A program made the position numbers and the translations under genes. This document shows, piece by piece, positions 24,291 to 33,286 of a stretch of 64,000 bases of DNA. The stretch comes from Odoribacter sp. UBA944. GTDB taxonomy: Bacteria > Bacteroidota > Bacteroidia > Bacteroidales > Marinifilaceae. The notes under the pieces are model-generated. The model was not told where the DNA came from and did no database searches. It worked only from the letters and a program-made list of their open reading frames with translations. The DNA lies in contig DBDA01000008.1 of assembly GCA_002293375.1 (NCBI GenBank), positions 67,521 through 131,520 of the forward strand, written 5' to 3'. Each line of letters opens with the position of its first letter. The first letter of the stretch is position 1.

Positions 24291-25655
24291 TCAGACCAGG
24301 GGCGCCAATTCGCGTACGCTCTCCCGGATCACTTCGTCCGGCAATTGGTAATTGATCAGGTTGCCCGCCAGGTATTGGTCGTAGGCCGCCATGTCGATCA
24401 GGCCGTGTCCGGAAAGGTTGAACAGGATGGTCTGCTGTTTTCCCGCTTCTTTGGCCGCCAGGGCTTCCCGGACGACGGAGGCGATGGCGTGGCACGACTC
24501 CGGGGCCGGAACGATTCCTTCTGTCCGGGCGAACAGGGTTCCCGCTTCAAAGGATTCCAATTGGGGAATGTCCACCGCCTCTATGTAACCGTCTTTTTTC
24601 AGTTGGCTGATGACGCTTCCCGCCCCGTGGTACCGGAGCCCTCCCGCATGGATGTTGGCCGGCGTGAAGTTATGCCCCAGCGTGAACATGGGCAGGAGCG
24701 GCGTGTACCCGGCTTCGTTCCCGAAGTCGTATTGGAACACCCCGCGGGTCAGTTTGGGGCAGGAGGCGGGTTCCGCTGCAATGTAGCGTGTTCTCTTCCC
24801 CTCCCGGAGGGTGTGGCGCATAAAGGGGAAGGAGATGCCTCCGAAGTTGGAGCCGCCTCCGAAGCAACCGATGACGGTGTTTGGATACTCCCCGGCCATC
24901 TCCATCTGTTTCTCCGCTTCCAGGCCGATAATGGTCTGGTGCAGGACCACGTGGTTCAGTACGCTTCCGAGGGTGTATTTGCAGTTGGGAGTTTGCAATG
25001 CCAACTCAATCGCTTCGGAGATGGCCGTCCCCAGGCTGCCTTGGTAATTGGGGTGTTCGGTCAGGATTCTCCGGCCCGCTTTGGTGGACATGCTGGGGGA
25101 GGCGATGACCTGGGCGCCGAAAGTCTGCATGATGGAGCGGCGGTACGGTTTCTGTTCGTAACTGATCCGGACCATGTATACGGCCAATTCCAGCCCGAAA
25201 GCCCGGGCGGCGTAAGAGAGCGCCGCTCCCCATTGTCCCGCTCCCGTTTCGGTGGTGATATTGGTTACCCCCTCTTTTTTACAGTAGTAAGCCTGCGCCA
25301 GTGCGGAGTTGAGTTTGTGGGAGCCGATGGGGCTGACGCTCTCGTTTTTGAAGTAGATGTGCGCCGGTGTGTCCAATGCTTTTTCCAGGCCATACGCCCG
25401 GACCAGCGGCGTGGAACGGTAGTTCCGGTATTGATCCCGCACCTCTTCCGGGATCTCGATCCAACGGTCGGTAGTGTTCAGCTCCTGCCTGCTTGCTTCT
25501 TGGGAGAAGATTGGAAAAAGTTCCTCCGCACACATCGGTTTCTGTGTTCCCGGGTGGAGCAGGGGAAGCGGTTTGTTCGGCATGTCCGGCACAATGTTGT
25601 ACCACGCTTTCGGAATTTCGTTTTCCGGTAGAATAAATCGTTTTGTGTTCATCAT
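24291..25655 (-). CDS. trpB2: TrpB-like PLP enzyme (tryptophan synthase beta, TrpB2 type)
   Basis: A 454-residue PLP-dependent enzyme of the TrpB2 class, longer than TrpB1 by an N-terminal extension and lacking a TrpA partner nearby. The PLP lysine is in NESVSPIGSHKLNSALAQAY, followed by the substrate-binding TETGAGQWGAAL and the phosphate loop GCFGGGSNFGG. It converts indole and serine to tryptophan, probably salvaging free indole. Upstream on the same strand there is a leader peptide with three tryptophan codons and a terminator hairpin, consistent with regulation by tryptophan supply; that independently supports its role. Start chosen at 25655 (or 25652, next ATG). Confidence 0.95.
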   Translation of the reverse strand: MMNTKRFILPENEIPKAWYNIVPDMPNKPLPLLHPGTQKPMCAEELFPIFSQEASRQELNTTDRWIEIPEEVRDQYRNYRSTPLVRAYGLEKALDTPAHIYFKNESVSPIGSHKLNSALAQAYYCKKEGVTNITTETGAGQWGAALSYAARAFGLELAVYMVRISYEQKPYRRSIMQTFGAQVIASPSMSTKAGRRILTEHPNYQGSLGTAISEAIELALQTPNCKYTLGSVLNHVVLHQTIIGLEAEKQMEMAGEYPNTVIGCFGGGSNFGGISFPFMRHTLREGKRTRYIAAEPASCPKLTRGVFQYDFGNEAGYTPLLPMFTLGHNFTPANIHAGGLRYHGAGSVISQLKKDGYIEAVDIPQLESFEAGTLFARTEGIVPAPESCHAIASVVREALAAKEAGKQQTILFNLSGHGLIDMAAYDQYLAGNLINYQLPDEVIRESVRELAPLV

Positions 25656-25690
25656 GACAGGTATTTGGTGTGTGAAAAATCGGGGAAATA

Positions 25691-25721
25691 AAAAACCGCA
25701 GGCGGATTGCCTGCGGTTTTT
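25691..25721 (-). terminator. Attenuator terminator in the trpB2 leader
   Basis: On the minus strand AAAAACCGCAGGC and GCCTGCGGTTTTT form a 13-bp stem around a 5-base loop, followed by TTATTTC. It lies 25 bases after the leader peptide stop and 36 bases before the trpB2 ATG. No gene ends just upstream on this strand, so it can only act on the leader transcript. Confidence 0.85.
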
Positions 25722-25745
25722 GCCATATCGGATTATACTATACAG

Positions 25746-25790
25746 CTACGCCCATCCACCGGTTTCATCCTGTGAATTGCGCCACCACAT
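25746..25790 (-). CDS. trp leader peptide
   Basis: The minus strand encodes MWWRNSQDETGGWA followed by TAG, 14 codons, of which three are tryptophan (codons 2, 3 and 13). The abundance of this rare amino acid, the position between a presumed promoter and an intrinsic terminator, and the identity of the downstream gene (trpB2) fit a ribosome-mediated attenuator: stalling at the Trp codons when charged tRNA-Trp is scarce would prevent formation of the terminator. No strong Shine-Dalgarno precedes it, which is usual here. A competing antiterminator stem could not be assigned by eye. Confidence 0.75.
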   Translation of the reverse strand: MWWRNSQDETGGWA

Positions 25791-25909
25791 ATTTACAAGT
25801 ACTCTTGCCACTCTCTTTTGCGTTATGTTCGGAGACAAAGAAAAAGATCTTAAAAATCAAAGGAGAGTGTAAATTTTGTAACTTGCGGATTGTTTAATAC
25901 CTGTTAGAG

Positions 25910-27214
25910 ATGAGGAGAGCGATTATAAATGCTGTTGTCCTGACGATGAACGATCGGATGGATTGCCTTGAAAAGGGATATGTGCGGATCCGGGACGGAG
26001 CGATCACGGAGGTTGCTTCGATGGAGGGGTGGGTGCCGGACGGAGAGGAGGAGTGCACGGACGCGGCGGGTATGTGGATACTGCCGGGATTTGTCAATAC
26101 CCATACCCACACACCGATGACCCTGTTGCGGGGGTATGCGGACGACCTGCCGTTGCACACCTGGTTGACGGAACATATTTTTCCGGCGGAAGCACGGGTA
26201 ATGACTCCGGAACACGTACGTTTAGCCGCCCGGTTGGCGTTTGCCGAGATGATCCGGACAGGAACGACCTGTTTCAACGACATGTACTTTTTCAGTCAAC
26301 TTATTGCGGAGGAGGCGAAAAAGGCGGGGCTCCGGGCGGTGTTGAACGATTCGCTAATCGATTTTCCGACGCCCGCTTTCCGCACCGTGGACGAAGGGCT
26401 TGCTTTGGCGGAGGAGTTGATTCAGGCCTGGGCCGGGGATCCGCTTATACACCCTTCTGTGTGCGCCCATTCGCCCTATACGTGTTCCAAAGAAACATTG
26501 CTGAAAGCCAAACGGTTGGCAGACCGGTACGGAACCCTGCTCCAGATCCACCTGTCGGAGACCCGGCAGGAGGTGGAGACGGTGAAAAAGCAGACAGGGC
26601 TTTCGCCGGGAGAATACCTGCACCGCATCGGTTTGTTGGACAGCCGCCTGATCGCCGCCCACGGGGTGTGGCTGACACCTGCAGAGGTGCAGCTTTTTGC
26701 TGACAACGGGGCGGCAATCGGGCATTGCCCGAAGAGCAACCTAAAGCTGGCCAGCGGCATAGCCGATACTGCTTCCTGGTTAGAGGCCGGCGTGACAGTG
26801 GGGCTGGGTACGGACGGAACGGCCAGCAACAATACTTTGGACATGGTGGAAGAGATGCGTTTTGCGGCGCTGTTGCCCAAAGGGGCCCGCTACAATCCGG
26901 TGGCTGTGTCGGCCGGGAATGCCTTGCGGATGGCTACCATCGAAGGTGCCCGCGCCCTTGGTTTGGGCGACCGGACCGGCTCATTGGAGCCCGGTAAAAG
27001 GGCAGACCTGTTGCTGGTCCGCTCCGAAACAGTGAACATGCAGCCGGTGTATGATCACTACTCGGCCATCGTATACGCTATGAACAGCGGGAACATCATC
27101 GCCTCAATGGCAGAAGGGGAGTGGCTGATGCGCAACCGGAAACCGGTGCGGGTGGACGAAGAGGAGGCCCTGCAGGAAGTGATGGAGCGTTTCGGAGTAA
27201 AAGCCGGAATCTAA
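25910..27214 (+). CDS. Amidohydrolase, MTA/SAH deaminase-like
   Basis: Metal-dependent amidohydrolase of 434 residues from the TRZ/ATZ/MtaD group, which deaminates 5'-methylthioadenosine, S-adenosylhomocysteine or related adenosines. The metal-binding HxH is H65/H67 in NTHTHTPMTLLRGYADDL. Further ligands are in LLQIHLSETRQE and LIAAHGVW, and the catalytic aspartate is in GLGTDGTASNN. The N- and C-terminal beta-sandwich halves are complete. It is divergent from the trpB2 leader and lies upstream of agmatinase, with a separate promoter between. MTA is a by-product of aminopropyl transfer, so it could be related to polyamine metabolism next door; that is an inference. Confidence 0.88.
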   Translation: MRRAIINAVVLTMNDRMDCLEKGYVRIRDGAITEVASMEGWVPDGEEECTDAAGMWILPGFVNTHTHTPMTLLRGYADDLPLHTWLTEHIFPAEARVMTPEHVRLAARLAFAEMIRTGTTCFNDMYFFSQLIAEEAKKAGLRAVLNDSLIDFPTPAFRTVDEGLALAEELIQAWAGDPLIHPSVCAHSPYTCSKETLLKAKRLADRYGTLLQIHLSETRQEVETVKKQTGLSPGEYLHRIGLLDSRLIAAHGVWLTPAEVQLFADNGAAIGHCPKSNLKLASGIADTASWLEAGVTVGLGTDGTASNNTLDMVEEMRFAALLPKGARYNPVAVSAGNALRMATIEGARALGLGDRTGSLEPGKRADLLLVRSETVNMQPVYDHYSAIVYAMNSGNIIASMAEGEWLMRNRKPVRVDEEEALQEVMERFGVKAGI

Positions 27215-27264
27215 GAGTCCGTTATAAATCCGTTACAATTGCATACACAATCCGATTAATTGCC

Positions 27265-27272
27265 TATTTTTG
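27265..27272 (+). promoter_or_regulatory. -7 promoter box of the agmatinase operon
   Basis: TATTTTTG, a perfect TAnnTTTG, 47 bases before the ATG at 27320. It also rules out the longer in-frame start at 27260. Confidence 0.6.
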
Positions 27273-27319
27273 TGCGGTTCCGGAAAGTTGATTTTCAATG
27301 CATATTAATCGATCGAATT

Positions 27320-28171
27320 ATGGAGTGGAGTTACGGAGGATTTGAAGAGGAGTATACCGGTTACGGGAATGCCCGGATTGCCGTTTTGCCCGTTCCCTAC
27401 GACGGGACCAGCACTTGGATCAAAGGGGCGGACAGGGGGCCGCAGGCGATCATCGAGGCATCTGTAAACATGGAGTTTTACGACATCGAGACCGATACGG
27501 AGGTTTACAAAAGGGGGATAGCGACGCTGGACCCTGTCCTGGAAAAAGATTCTCCCGAAGCCCTCTCCGATGAGGTGGAAATACGGGTGGACGCCTTGCT
27601 GAACGACGGAAAATTTCCCGTCCTGATTGGGGGGGAACACTCTGTCAGTATCGGGGCGTTCCGGGCGTTTGCCAAACACTGTGGGGAGTTTTCCATTTTG
27701 CAGTTGGACGCCCATTCCGACATGCGGGACACTTACGAGGGGTCCGATCACAACCACGCCTGTGTCATGGCCCGCGCCAGGGAGTTGGCCCCGGTGGTGC
27801 AGGTCGGGATCCGCAGTTCCGATTCGGCAGAGAAACACAATATCGATCCGGAACGTATATTTTACGCCCACGAGATCCAGGAATCGTCCGATTGGATGTA
27901 TAATGTCTCTCTGAAATTAAAAGACAACGTATATATCACCATCGACCTGGATGTATTTGATCCCGCTTATATGCCGTCTACCGGAACACCCGAGCCGGAC
28001 GGTCTCCGTTACCGGGAGGTGATCAACTTGTTGAAACTGATCAACGAGCGGCACAACATCATTGGTTTCGACGTGGTGGAGCTCTGTCCCAATCCGGACA
28101 ACAAGGCCCCGGACTTTCTGGCTTCCAAGCTGATCTACCAGATCCTCAGCATGCGTTTCCAGAACGAATAG
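27320..28171 (+). CDS. speB: Agmatinase family ureohydrolase
   Basis: Binuclear manganese ureohydrolase of 283 residues, splitting agmatine or a related guanidine compound into an amine and urea. The metal-binding motifs are all present: GGEHSVSIG, LDAHSDMRD and TIDLDVFDPAYMPSTGTPEP. It matches the shorter prokaryotic/archaeal agmatinase branch. It is 22 bases upstream of the deoxyhypusine synthase-like gene and probably cotranscribed; speA, which makes agmatine, is 10 kb away in this window. Aminopropylagmatinase activity cannot be ruled out. Confidence 0.92.
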   Translation: MEWSYGGFEEEYTGYGNARIAVLPVPYDGTSTWIKGADRGPQAIIEASVNMEFYDIETDTEVYKRGIATLDPVLEKDSPEALSDEVEIRVDALLNDGKFPVLIGGEHSVSIGAFRAFAKHCGEFSILQLDAHSDMRDTYEGSDHNHACVMARARELAPVVQVGIRSSDSAEKHNIDPERIFYAHEIQESSDWMYNVSLKLKDNVYITIDLDVFDPAYMPSTGTPEPDGLRYREVINLLKLINERHNIIGFDVVELCPNPDNKAPDFLASKLIYQILSMRFQNE

Positions 28172-28193
28172 ATATTGAACAACAAACAGTAAT

Positions 28194-29168
28194 ATGAAGA
28201 AAGGAGCTATTTCGGAATTTATCACGCATCATTACCGTCATTTCAATGCGGCGGCTCTGGTGGATGCCTCCAAGGGGTACGAAGCGCATTTGGAGAAAGG
28301 CGGAAAAATGATGCTGGCGATGGCCGGTGCCATGAGTACGGCGGAGTTGGGGTTGTCGCTCGCAGAGATGATCCGGCAGGATAAGATCCACATTGTCTCC
28401 TGTTCCGCGAACAATTTGGAGGAGGATATCATGAACCTGGTGGCCCACTCCCATTACAGGCGCATTCCGAACTACCGCGATCTGACGCCGGAGCAGGAAC
28501 GGGAGTTGTTGGACAATCACCTGAACCGGGTGACGGATACCTGCATCCCGGAGGAGGAGGCTTTCCGCCGGCTGGAGCGGCATATTCTGGATATTTGGGT
28601 AGCGGCCGACCGGAAGGGGGAACGCTGTCTGCCTTATGAATTTATGTACCGACTGCTCCGCAGCGGGGTGCTGGAGCCCTATTACGATATTGATCCCAAG
28701 GACAGTTGGGTGCTGGCCGCGTGTGAAAAGAACATCCCGATCGTGGTGCCCGGATGGGAAGACAGCACGATGGGAAATATCTTTACAGCCCACGTCATCA
28801 AGGGTGATATACAGGCTTCCACTGTCAAAAGCGGTATTGAAACAATGATCTTTCTGACCGAGTGGTACCGGGCCAATTCCGGTGGAGCCGGGGTCGGTTT
28901 TTTTCAGATCGGCGGCGGAATTGCGGGAGATTTCCCGATTTGTGTTGTGCCGATGATGTACCAGGACCTGGGGTGGACGGATGTCCCGTTCTGGGCCTAT
29001 TTCTGCCAGATATCCGACTCCACGACCTCTTACGGCTCTTACTCCGGCGCCGTGCCGAACGAAAAGATCACTTGGGGGAAGTTAGATATCGATACGCCGA
29101 AATTTATCATCGAATCGGACGCTACCATCGTAGCTCCATTGGTTTTTGCCTATGTACTTGGTTGGTAA
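28194..29168 (+). CDS. Deoxyhypusine synthase-like protein
   Basis: A 324-residue NAD-dependent enzyme of the deoxyhypusine synthase family. Recognisable segments are MMLAMAGAMSTAELG, VVPGWEDSTMGNIF, GGGIAGDFPICVVPMM, and EKITWGKLD with K296 at the position of the lysine that forms the enzyme-aminobutyl intermediate in the eukaryotic enzyme. Bacteria lack eIF5A, so the acceptor must differ; in cyanobacteria a homologue makes homospermidine from putrescine. Cotranscription with agmatinase supports a polyamine substrate. The rhomboid gene starts two bases after its stop. Confidence 0.88.
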   Translation: MKKGAISEFITHHYRHFNAAALVDASKGYEAHLEKGGKMMLAMAGAMSTAELGLSLAEMIRQDKIHIVSCSANNLEEDIMNLVAHSHYRRIPNYRDLTPEQERELLDNHLNRVTDTCIPEEEAFRRLERHILDIWVAADRKGERCLPYEFMYRLLRSGVLEPYYDIDPKDSWVLAACEKNIPIVVPGWEDSTMGNIFTAHVIKGDIQASTVKSGIETMIFLTEWYRANSGGAGVGFFQIGGGIAGDFPICVVPMMYQDLGWTDVPFWAYFCQISDSTTSYGSYSGAVPNEKITWGKLDIDTPKFIIESDATIVAPLVFAYVLGW

Positions 29169-29170
29169 TT

Positions 29171-29782
29171 ATGCTGTTGACTTATATCATTATTGCCGTA
29201 ACGGCGGTTGTCTCGTACCTCTGTTTTAAAAACAGGGAGTGGTTGGACCGGTTGTCCATGAATCCTTACCGGGTGGTGCGCAACGGGGAGTGGTACCGGT
29301 TGATCACGCACGGGTTTGTCCACGCGGATACCATGCACCTGTTTGTGAACATGTTTACATATTGGTCTTTTGGCGCTTACATGGAACAGGTATTTCCGTA
29401 CCTGGGCTTCGGGGCCTGGGCCTATCCGCTCCTCTATTTCGGGGGGATGGCGGCGGCTTCGCTGTACGATCTCGTCCGGCGCCGGAACGATGAATTTTAC
29501 TCTTCCATCGGAGCCTCCGGAGCGGTCTCTGCGGTCCTCTTCTGCTCTATTTTCCTGAACCCCACTGAAAAGATCCTGCTTTTTGCCGTGTTGCCGGTGC
29601 CGGGAATTGTTTTTGGTATCCTTTATTTGGTCTACTGCCAATACATGGCCAAACGGGGCGGCGGAAATATCAACCACAACGCTCACTTTTACGGCGCCCT
29701 CTACGGTTTTATCTTTCCGGTACTGCTCGATCCCTCCCTGCTTCCCCGCTTTTTCGAAAACCTCCGGGGGTTTGGTTTCTAA
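29171..29782 (+). CDS. Rhomboid family intramembrane serine protease
   Basis: A 203-residue inner membrane protein with six predicted helices. The catalytic dyad is S116 in SIGASGAVSA and H172 in NHNAHFYGALYG. The L1-loop region includes GEWYRLITHGFVHAD and HLFVNMFTYW, the HxxxN motif that stabilises the oxyanion. It would cleave transmembrane substrates near the membrane surface. It begins at the ATG two bases after the preceding gene; a longer frame through that gene is a shadow. Substrate unknown. Confidence 0.93.
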   Translation: MLLTYIIIAVTAVVSYLCFKNREWLDRLSMNPYRVVRNGEWYRLITHGFVHADTMHLFVNMFTYWSFGAYMEQVFPYLGFGAWAYPLLYFGGMAAASLYDLVRRRNDEFYSSIGASGAVSAVLFCSIFLNPTEKILLFAVLPVPGIVFGILYLVYCQYMAKRGGGNINHNAHFYGALYGFIFPVLLDPSLLPRFFENLRGFGF

Positions 29783-30193
29783 CAGGGTAATCGCCTGAAA
29801 ATTTATTTGTGTTTATCGGCCGTTTCGGTGTATTGTCCTTCAGGGAGCTGTGTTTTCGCAACGTTCTCCACGGATACAATACACTTTGAAGCCCTGCCAA
29901 AACAGCCTACGTGTTCAGGAAGCATCTATTTTTAATCGTATTCTTGCATATTTTTGCAAGGTTGTTGCATGTAATTCATGTGTTTTATATATCTTTGCGA
30001 GCTTTTGGTCTTTTTTAACAGATCGTGAGCTGCCTGAAAGGTCTGAGAATAGCGCTATTCATACATGCTTCCTGAGCATGTATCCCTAGAAGGGAAATCA
30101 AACATAACCGACAGGTATATTCCTAATTTAAGGTGTGTTTATATATAAGGTGCGTTTTACTAACTGTGTATTATTAACTAACAAACAGATTCT
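29783..30193 (+). promoter_or_regulatory. Intergenic region with the susC-like operon promoter and long leader
   Basis: This 411-base gap carries no credible gene. Two -7 boxes are seen, TATTTTTG (29949-29956) and TATCTTTG (29990-29997); the second has TTGC 21 bases upstream. The leader of about 190 bases holds the palindrome GAATAGCGCTATTC (30047-30060), directly followed by the hairpin ATACATGCT-TCCTG-AGCATGTAT. An 11-base inverted repeat links TCAGGAAGCAT (29915) and ATGCTTCCTGA (30066). Confidence 0.55.
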
Positions 30194-33100
30194 ATGAAAG
30201 AAAAACGGTTCATGGAGTTTTTCCCTACAGGGGATAAGCTTCGTAAAATGTTTTTGACGATGAGCGTATTGTTCCTTGCGTGGGTAGGGGTGTCGGCTCA
30301 GGAGTCGATCACCGTGACCGGTCAGGTACTGGACAATACCAAACAGGGAATTCCCGGGGTGACCGTGGCCTTGAAAGGGGTAGCGGGGGTTGGAGCGGCG
30401 ACCGATTACGACGGAAAATTCGTATTGAAAATCCCGGCTGCGGAGAATCCGGTGCTGGTCTTTTCGTTTATCGGTATGAAAACGATAGAGGTTGCCTATG
30501 CGGGTAAAGAGATGGTGGTAACCCTGGAGGACGATGCGGAAGTGTTGGAAGCAGTAGTCGTTACCGGTATCTTTGAACGGAAAGCCGAAAGTTTTACCGG
30601 TTCCGTGGCGACTTTCAAGGCGGAAGACCTGAAGATGATTGGGACGTCAAACGTTTTGCAGAGCTTGAAATCGCTGGACCCCGCTTTCCAAATCACAGCC
30701 AACAACCTCTACGGTTCGGACCCCAACCGCCTGCCCGACGTTGACGTCCGGGGAAAGAGCGGTATCGTAGACCCCTCGCTGGAGTACGAAACCGACCCGA
30801 ACCAGCCGCTCTTTATTCTGGACGGCATTGAAGTGTCGTTGCAGACCATTGTAGACCTGCCCATGGACCGGCTTGCTTCGGTGACCATTCTGAAGGACGC
30901 TTCGTCTACCGCCATCTACGGTTCGCGGGCGGCCAACGGCGTGATCGTCATGGAGACCGTCCGTCCGCAATCGGGCGAATTGCAGATATCCTACGGAGGT
31001 TCCCTGAGCGTGGAGTGGCCGGACCTTTCCGACTACAACATGATGAACGCTGCGGAGAAACTCGAATTTGAACGGTTGGCCGGGGCCTACAGCCCTTCTG
31101 TGATTAACGACCCTAAAGAGTTGCTCGATTACAACCGCCTTTACAACGAACGGCTGTACAAGGTGAAGAGCGGCGTAAATACCTATTGGCTGAACGAGCC
31201 GGTCCGTACCGGTTTTACACACAAACACAATCTGTTCCTGAGCGGAGGGGACGCCGCTATGGTCTATGGCTTCGGGCTGAACTACGCCAATACGCAGGGG
31301 GTGATGAAGGAGTCCGGCAACGAGGTAATGGGGCTGAACCTGACCCTCCGGTACCGGAAAGGAGAATTTATGTTTAACAACAATTTTACGTTGGAGAACC
31401 GTTCCTCCTGGAATCCTCCGGTAGCCTTTTCGGAATATGTTAAAGCCAACCCGTTCCACGAAAAGACACAGCCGGGAGACCCCCAACCCTATTTGGGATA
31501 TGCAGCTATCCTGGGGACTACGGTTGCAGAGGCCAATCCGTTATACAATGCCAGCCAGAACTACCTGAACGGAGGAACCACGCTCAGTTTCCGGGAAAAT
31601 TTCCAGGGAGAGTGGCGCCCCAGCAACGAGATCATGGTTCGGGGCCGGTTGGCGCTTAACAAGAGCATCGGCAAAACGGAGCTCTTTAAATCCCCCTACC
31701 ACACGGACTTCCGGAACACCGCCCAAACAGAGAAGGGCCTTTACTCCAAGTCGACCAGAGAGGTAACCAATTACTCCGGTGATTTTGGCGTTACCTACGC
31801 CAAGGTGTTTAACGAAGTGCACAACCTGAATGTCTTTACGCGGGCAGAGTTTCTGGTGGACAAGACCGTAACGGATAGCTATACGGTGATCGGGTTTGCG
31901 GACGACAACGTCCCCAACCCTTCGTTCGCCAACCAATACCCCACCAGCAGCAAGGCATCGTACAACGAAGTGGAGAAACGGATGTCCAATTTTATCGGAG
32001 TAGTGAACTACATGTACGCCAACCGCTACATGGCAGACTTTTCGTTGCGTTACGACGGGGCTTCCAACTTCGGGTCGAACAACCGCTACACCACCACCTG
32101 GTCCGCCGGGATCGGCTGGAACGTACACCGGGAAAACTTTATCGGCGACTGGGCGTCGCTGCTGAAGCTGCGTTTCTCTATGGGGAACCCGGGAAATGCC
32201 AACATGTCCTACTATACGGAAATTTCTTACGTATACGATGCATTGCAGAATCTTTTCGGGACCGGGGTAGATGTGAACAACTTCGGTAATGCCAACCTGA
32301 AGGGCGAAAAAACTATGGATTACAACGGCGGGTTGGACTTTGCGCTTTCCAACGGGTTCTTTAAAGTGACCGCCGATGTTTACCGTAAAGTGACCGACCC
32401 GGTGATCATTACGGTAAGCCTGCCCCCCTCCACCGGTATGAGTACCCTGCTGACCAACTACGCCAGCAAATCCATCACCGGGCTGACGCTTAACGCCACC
32501 ATCACGCCCATCAACCGGCCAAAAGACCAATTGGTGTGGGCGCTGACCTTTAACGGAAGAAGCCAAAAATCCGAATACGGGGATGTCGACAAAAATCTGG
32601 ACGCATTGAACGAGCAGTTGCTGCAAAACAGTTCGTTGTCCCGCATCCGGAATGGCAGCAGCGAATTCGATTACTGGGCGGTGCGTTCCGCCGGTATTGA
32701 CCCGGCTACGGGAAATGAGGTTTACATCAAAAAAGACGGGAGTTACAGTTTTGATTACGACCAGAACGACGAAGTAGTTGTTGGCTCCTCTAATCCGACG
32801 CTGGAGGGACGTATCGGTACGAACCTGCGCTACAAGGGGTGGACCGTCAACATGGCTTTCCACTACATTTTCGGTGCGGATGCGTACAATACCGAATTGC
32901 GCTCCCGGATAGAAGGGATAAGCAAGAGCCGGATTTTGAGCGAGAACCAAGACAAAAGGGCTTTGTACGACCGCTGGCAGAAGCCGGGCGACGTTGCCCG
33001 ATACCGCCGGATCAATGATCACAGTACGAGTTCGAGGATGACGGACCGCTACCTGCAAAAGAAGAACTGGTTCGCGGGGGAATCCATTACGGTCGGGTAC

Positions 33101-33262
33101 GACTTTAAGGATCGGCCGTGGCTGGAGAGCGCCGGTATCTCCACCCTTACTTTCAGGGCTTATATGAACGACATATTTAAAGTAACCACGATCAAACAGG
33201 AGCGCGGGCTGAACTTCCCCTTTGCCCGTTCGGTCTCTTTCTCGATGAACATGACATTTTGA
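30194..33262 (+). CDS. SusC/RagA family TonB-linked outer membrane transporter
   Basis: A 1022-residue TonB-dependent transporter. Signal peptide to about residue 36 (LAWVGVSAQ), carboxypeptidase-regulatory-like Ig domain to about 115 (TVTGQVLDNTKQGIPGVTVAL), plug domain (FILDGIEV; TILKDASSTAIYGSRAANG) and a 22-stranded barrel ending in FSMNMTF. There is no N-terminal secretin/STN domain, so it does not signal to an anti-sigma factor. With the SusD partner it forms a lidded importer. The operon lacks carbohydrate-active enzymes, so the substrate may be a peptide, as for RagAB, or another oligomer. Confidence 0.95.
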   Translation: MKEKRFMEFFPTGDKLRKMFLTMSVLFLAWVGVSAQESITVTGQVLDNTKQGIPGVTVALKGVAGVGAATDYDGKFVLKIPAAENPVLVFSFIGMKTIEVAYAGKEMVVTLEDDAEVLEAVVVTGIFERKAESFTGSVATFKAEDLKMIGTSNVLQSLKSLDPAFQITANNLYGSDPNRLPDVDVRGKSGIVDPSLEYETDPNQPLFILDGIEVSLQTIVDLPMDRLASVTILKDASSTAIYGSRAANGVIVMETVRPQSGELQISYGGSLSVEWPDLSDYNMMNAAEKLEFERLAGAYSPSVINDPKELLDYNRLYNERLYKVKSGVNTYWLNEPVRTGFTHKHNLFLSGGDAAMVYGFGLNYANTQGVMKESGNEVMGLNLTLRYRKGEFMFNNNFTLENRSSWNPPVAFSEYVKANPFHEKTQPGDPQPYLGYAAILGTTVAEANPLYNASQNYLNGGTTLSFRENFQGEWRPSNEIMVRGRLALNKSIGKTELFKSPYHTDFRNTAQTEKGLYSKSTREVTNYSGDFGVTYAKVFNEVHNLNVFTRAEFLVDKTVTDSYTVIGFADDNVPNPSFANQYPTSSKASYNEVEKRMSNFIGVVNYMYANRYMADFSLRYDGASNFGSNNRYTTTWSAGIGWNVHRENFIGDWASLLKLRFSMGNPGNANMSYYTEISYVYDALQNLFGTGVDVNNFGNANLKGEKTMDYNGGLDFALSNGFFKVTADVYRKVTDPVIITVSLPPSTGMSTLLTNYASKSITGLTLNATITPINRPKDQLVWALTFNGRSQKSEYGDVDKNLDALNEQLLQNSSLSRIRNGSSEFDYWAVRSAGIDPATGNEVYIKKDGSYSFDYDQNDEVVVGSSNPTLEGRIGTNLRYKGWTVNMAFHYIFGADAYNTELRSRIEGISKSRILSENQDKRALYDRWQKPGDVARYRRINDHSTSSRMTDRYLQKKNWFAGESITVGYDFKDRPWLESAGISTLTFRAYMNDIFKVTTIKQERGLNFPFARSVSFSMNMTF

Positions 33263-33286
33263 TCGTAACCGATAATCAGAAGAAAA

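Noticed and set aside
27260..27319. N-terminal extension of agmatinase by 20 codons
   Set aside because: The extension runs through a perfect -7 box (27265-27272), and the extra residues do not resemble agmatinase.
31541..33058. A 505-codon minus-strand frame opposite the SusC gene
   Set aside because: Shadow frame of a complete TonB-dependent transporter.
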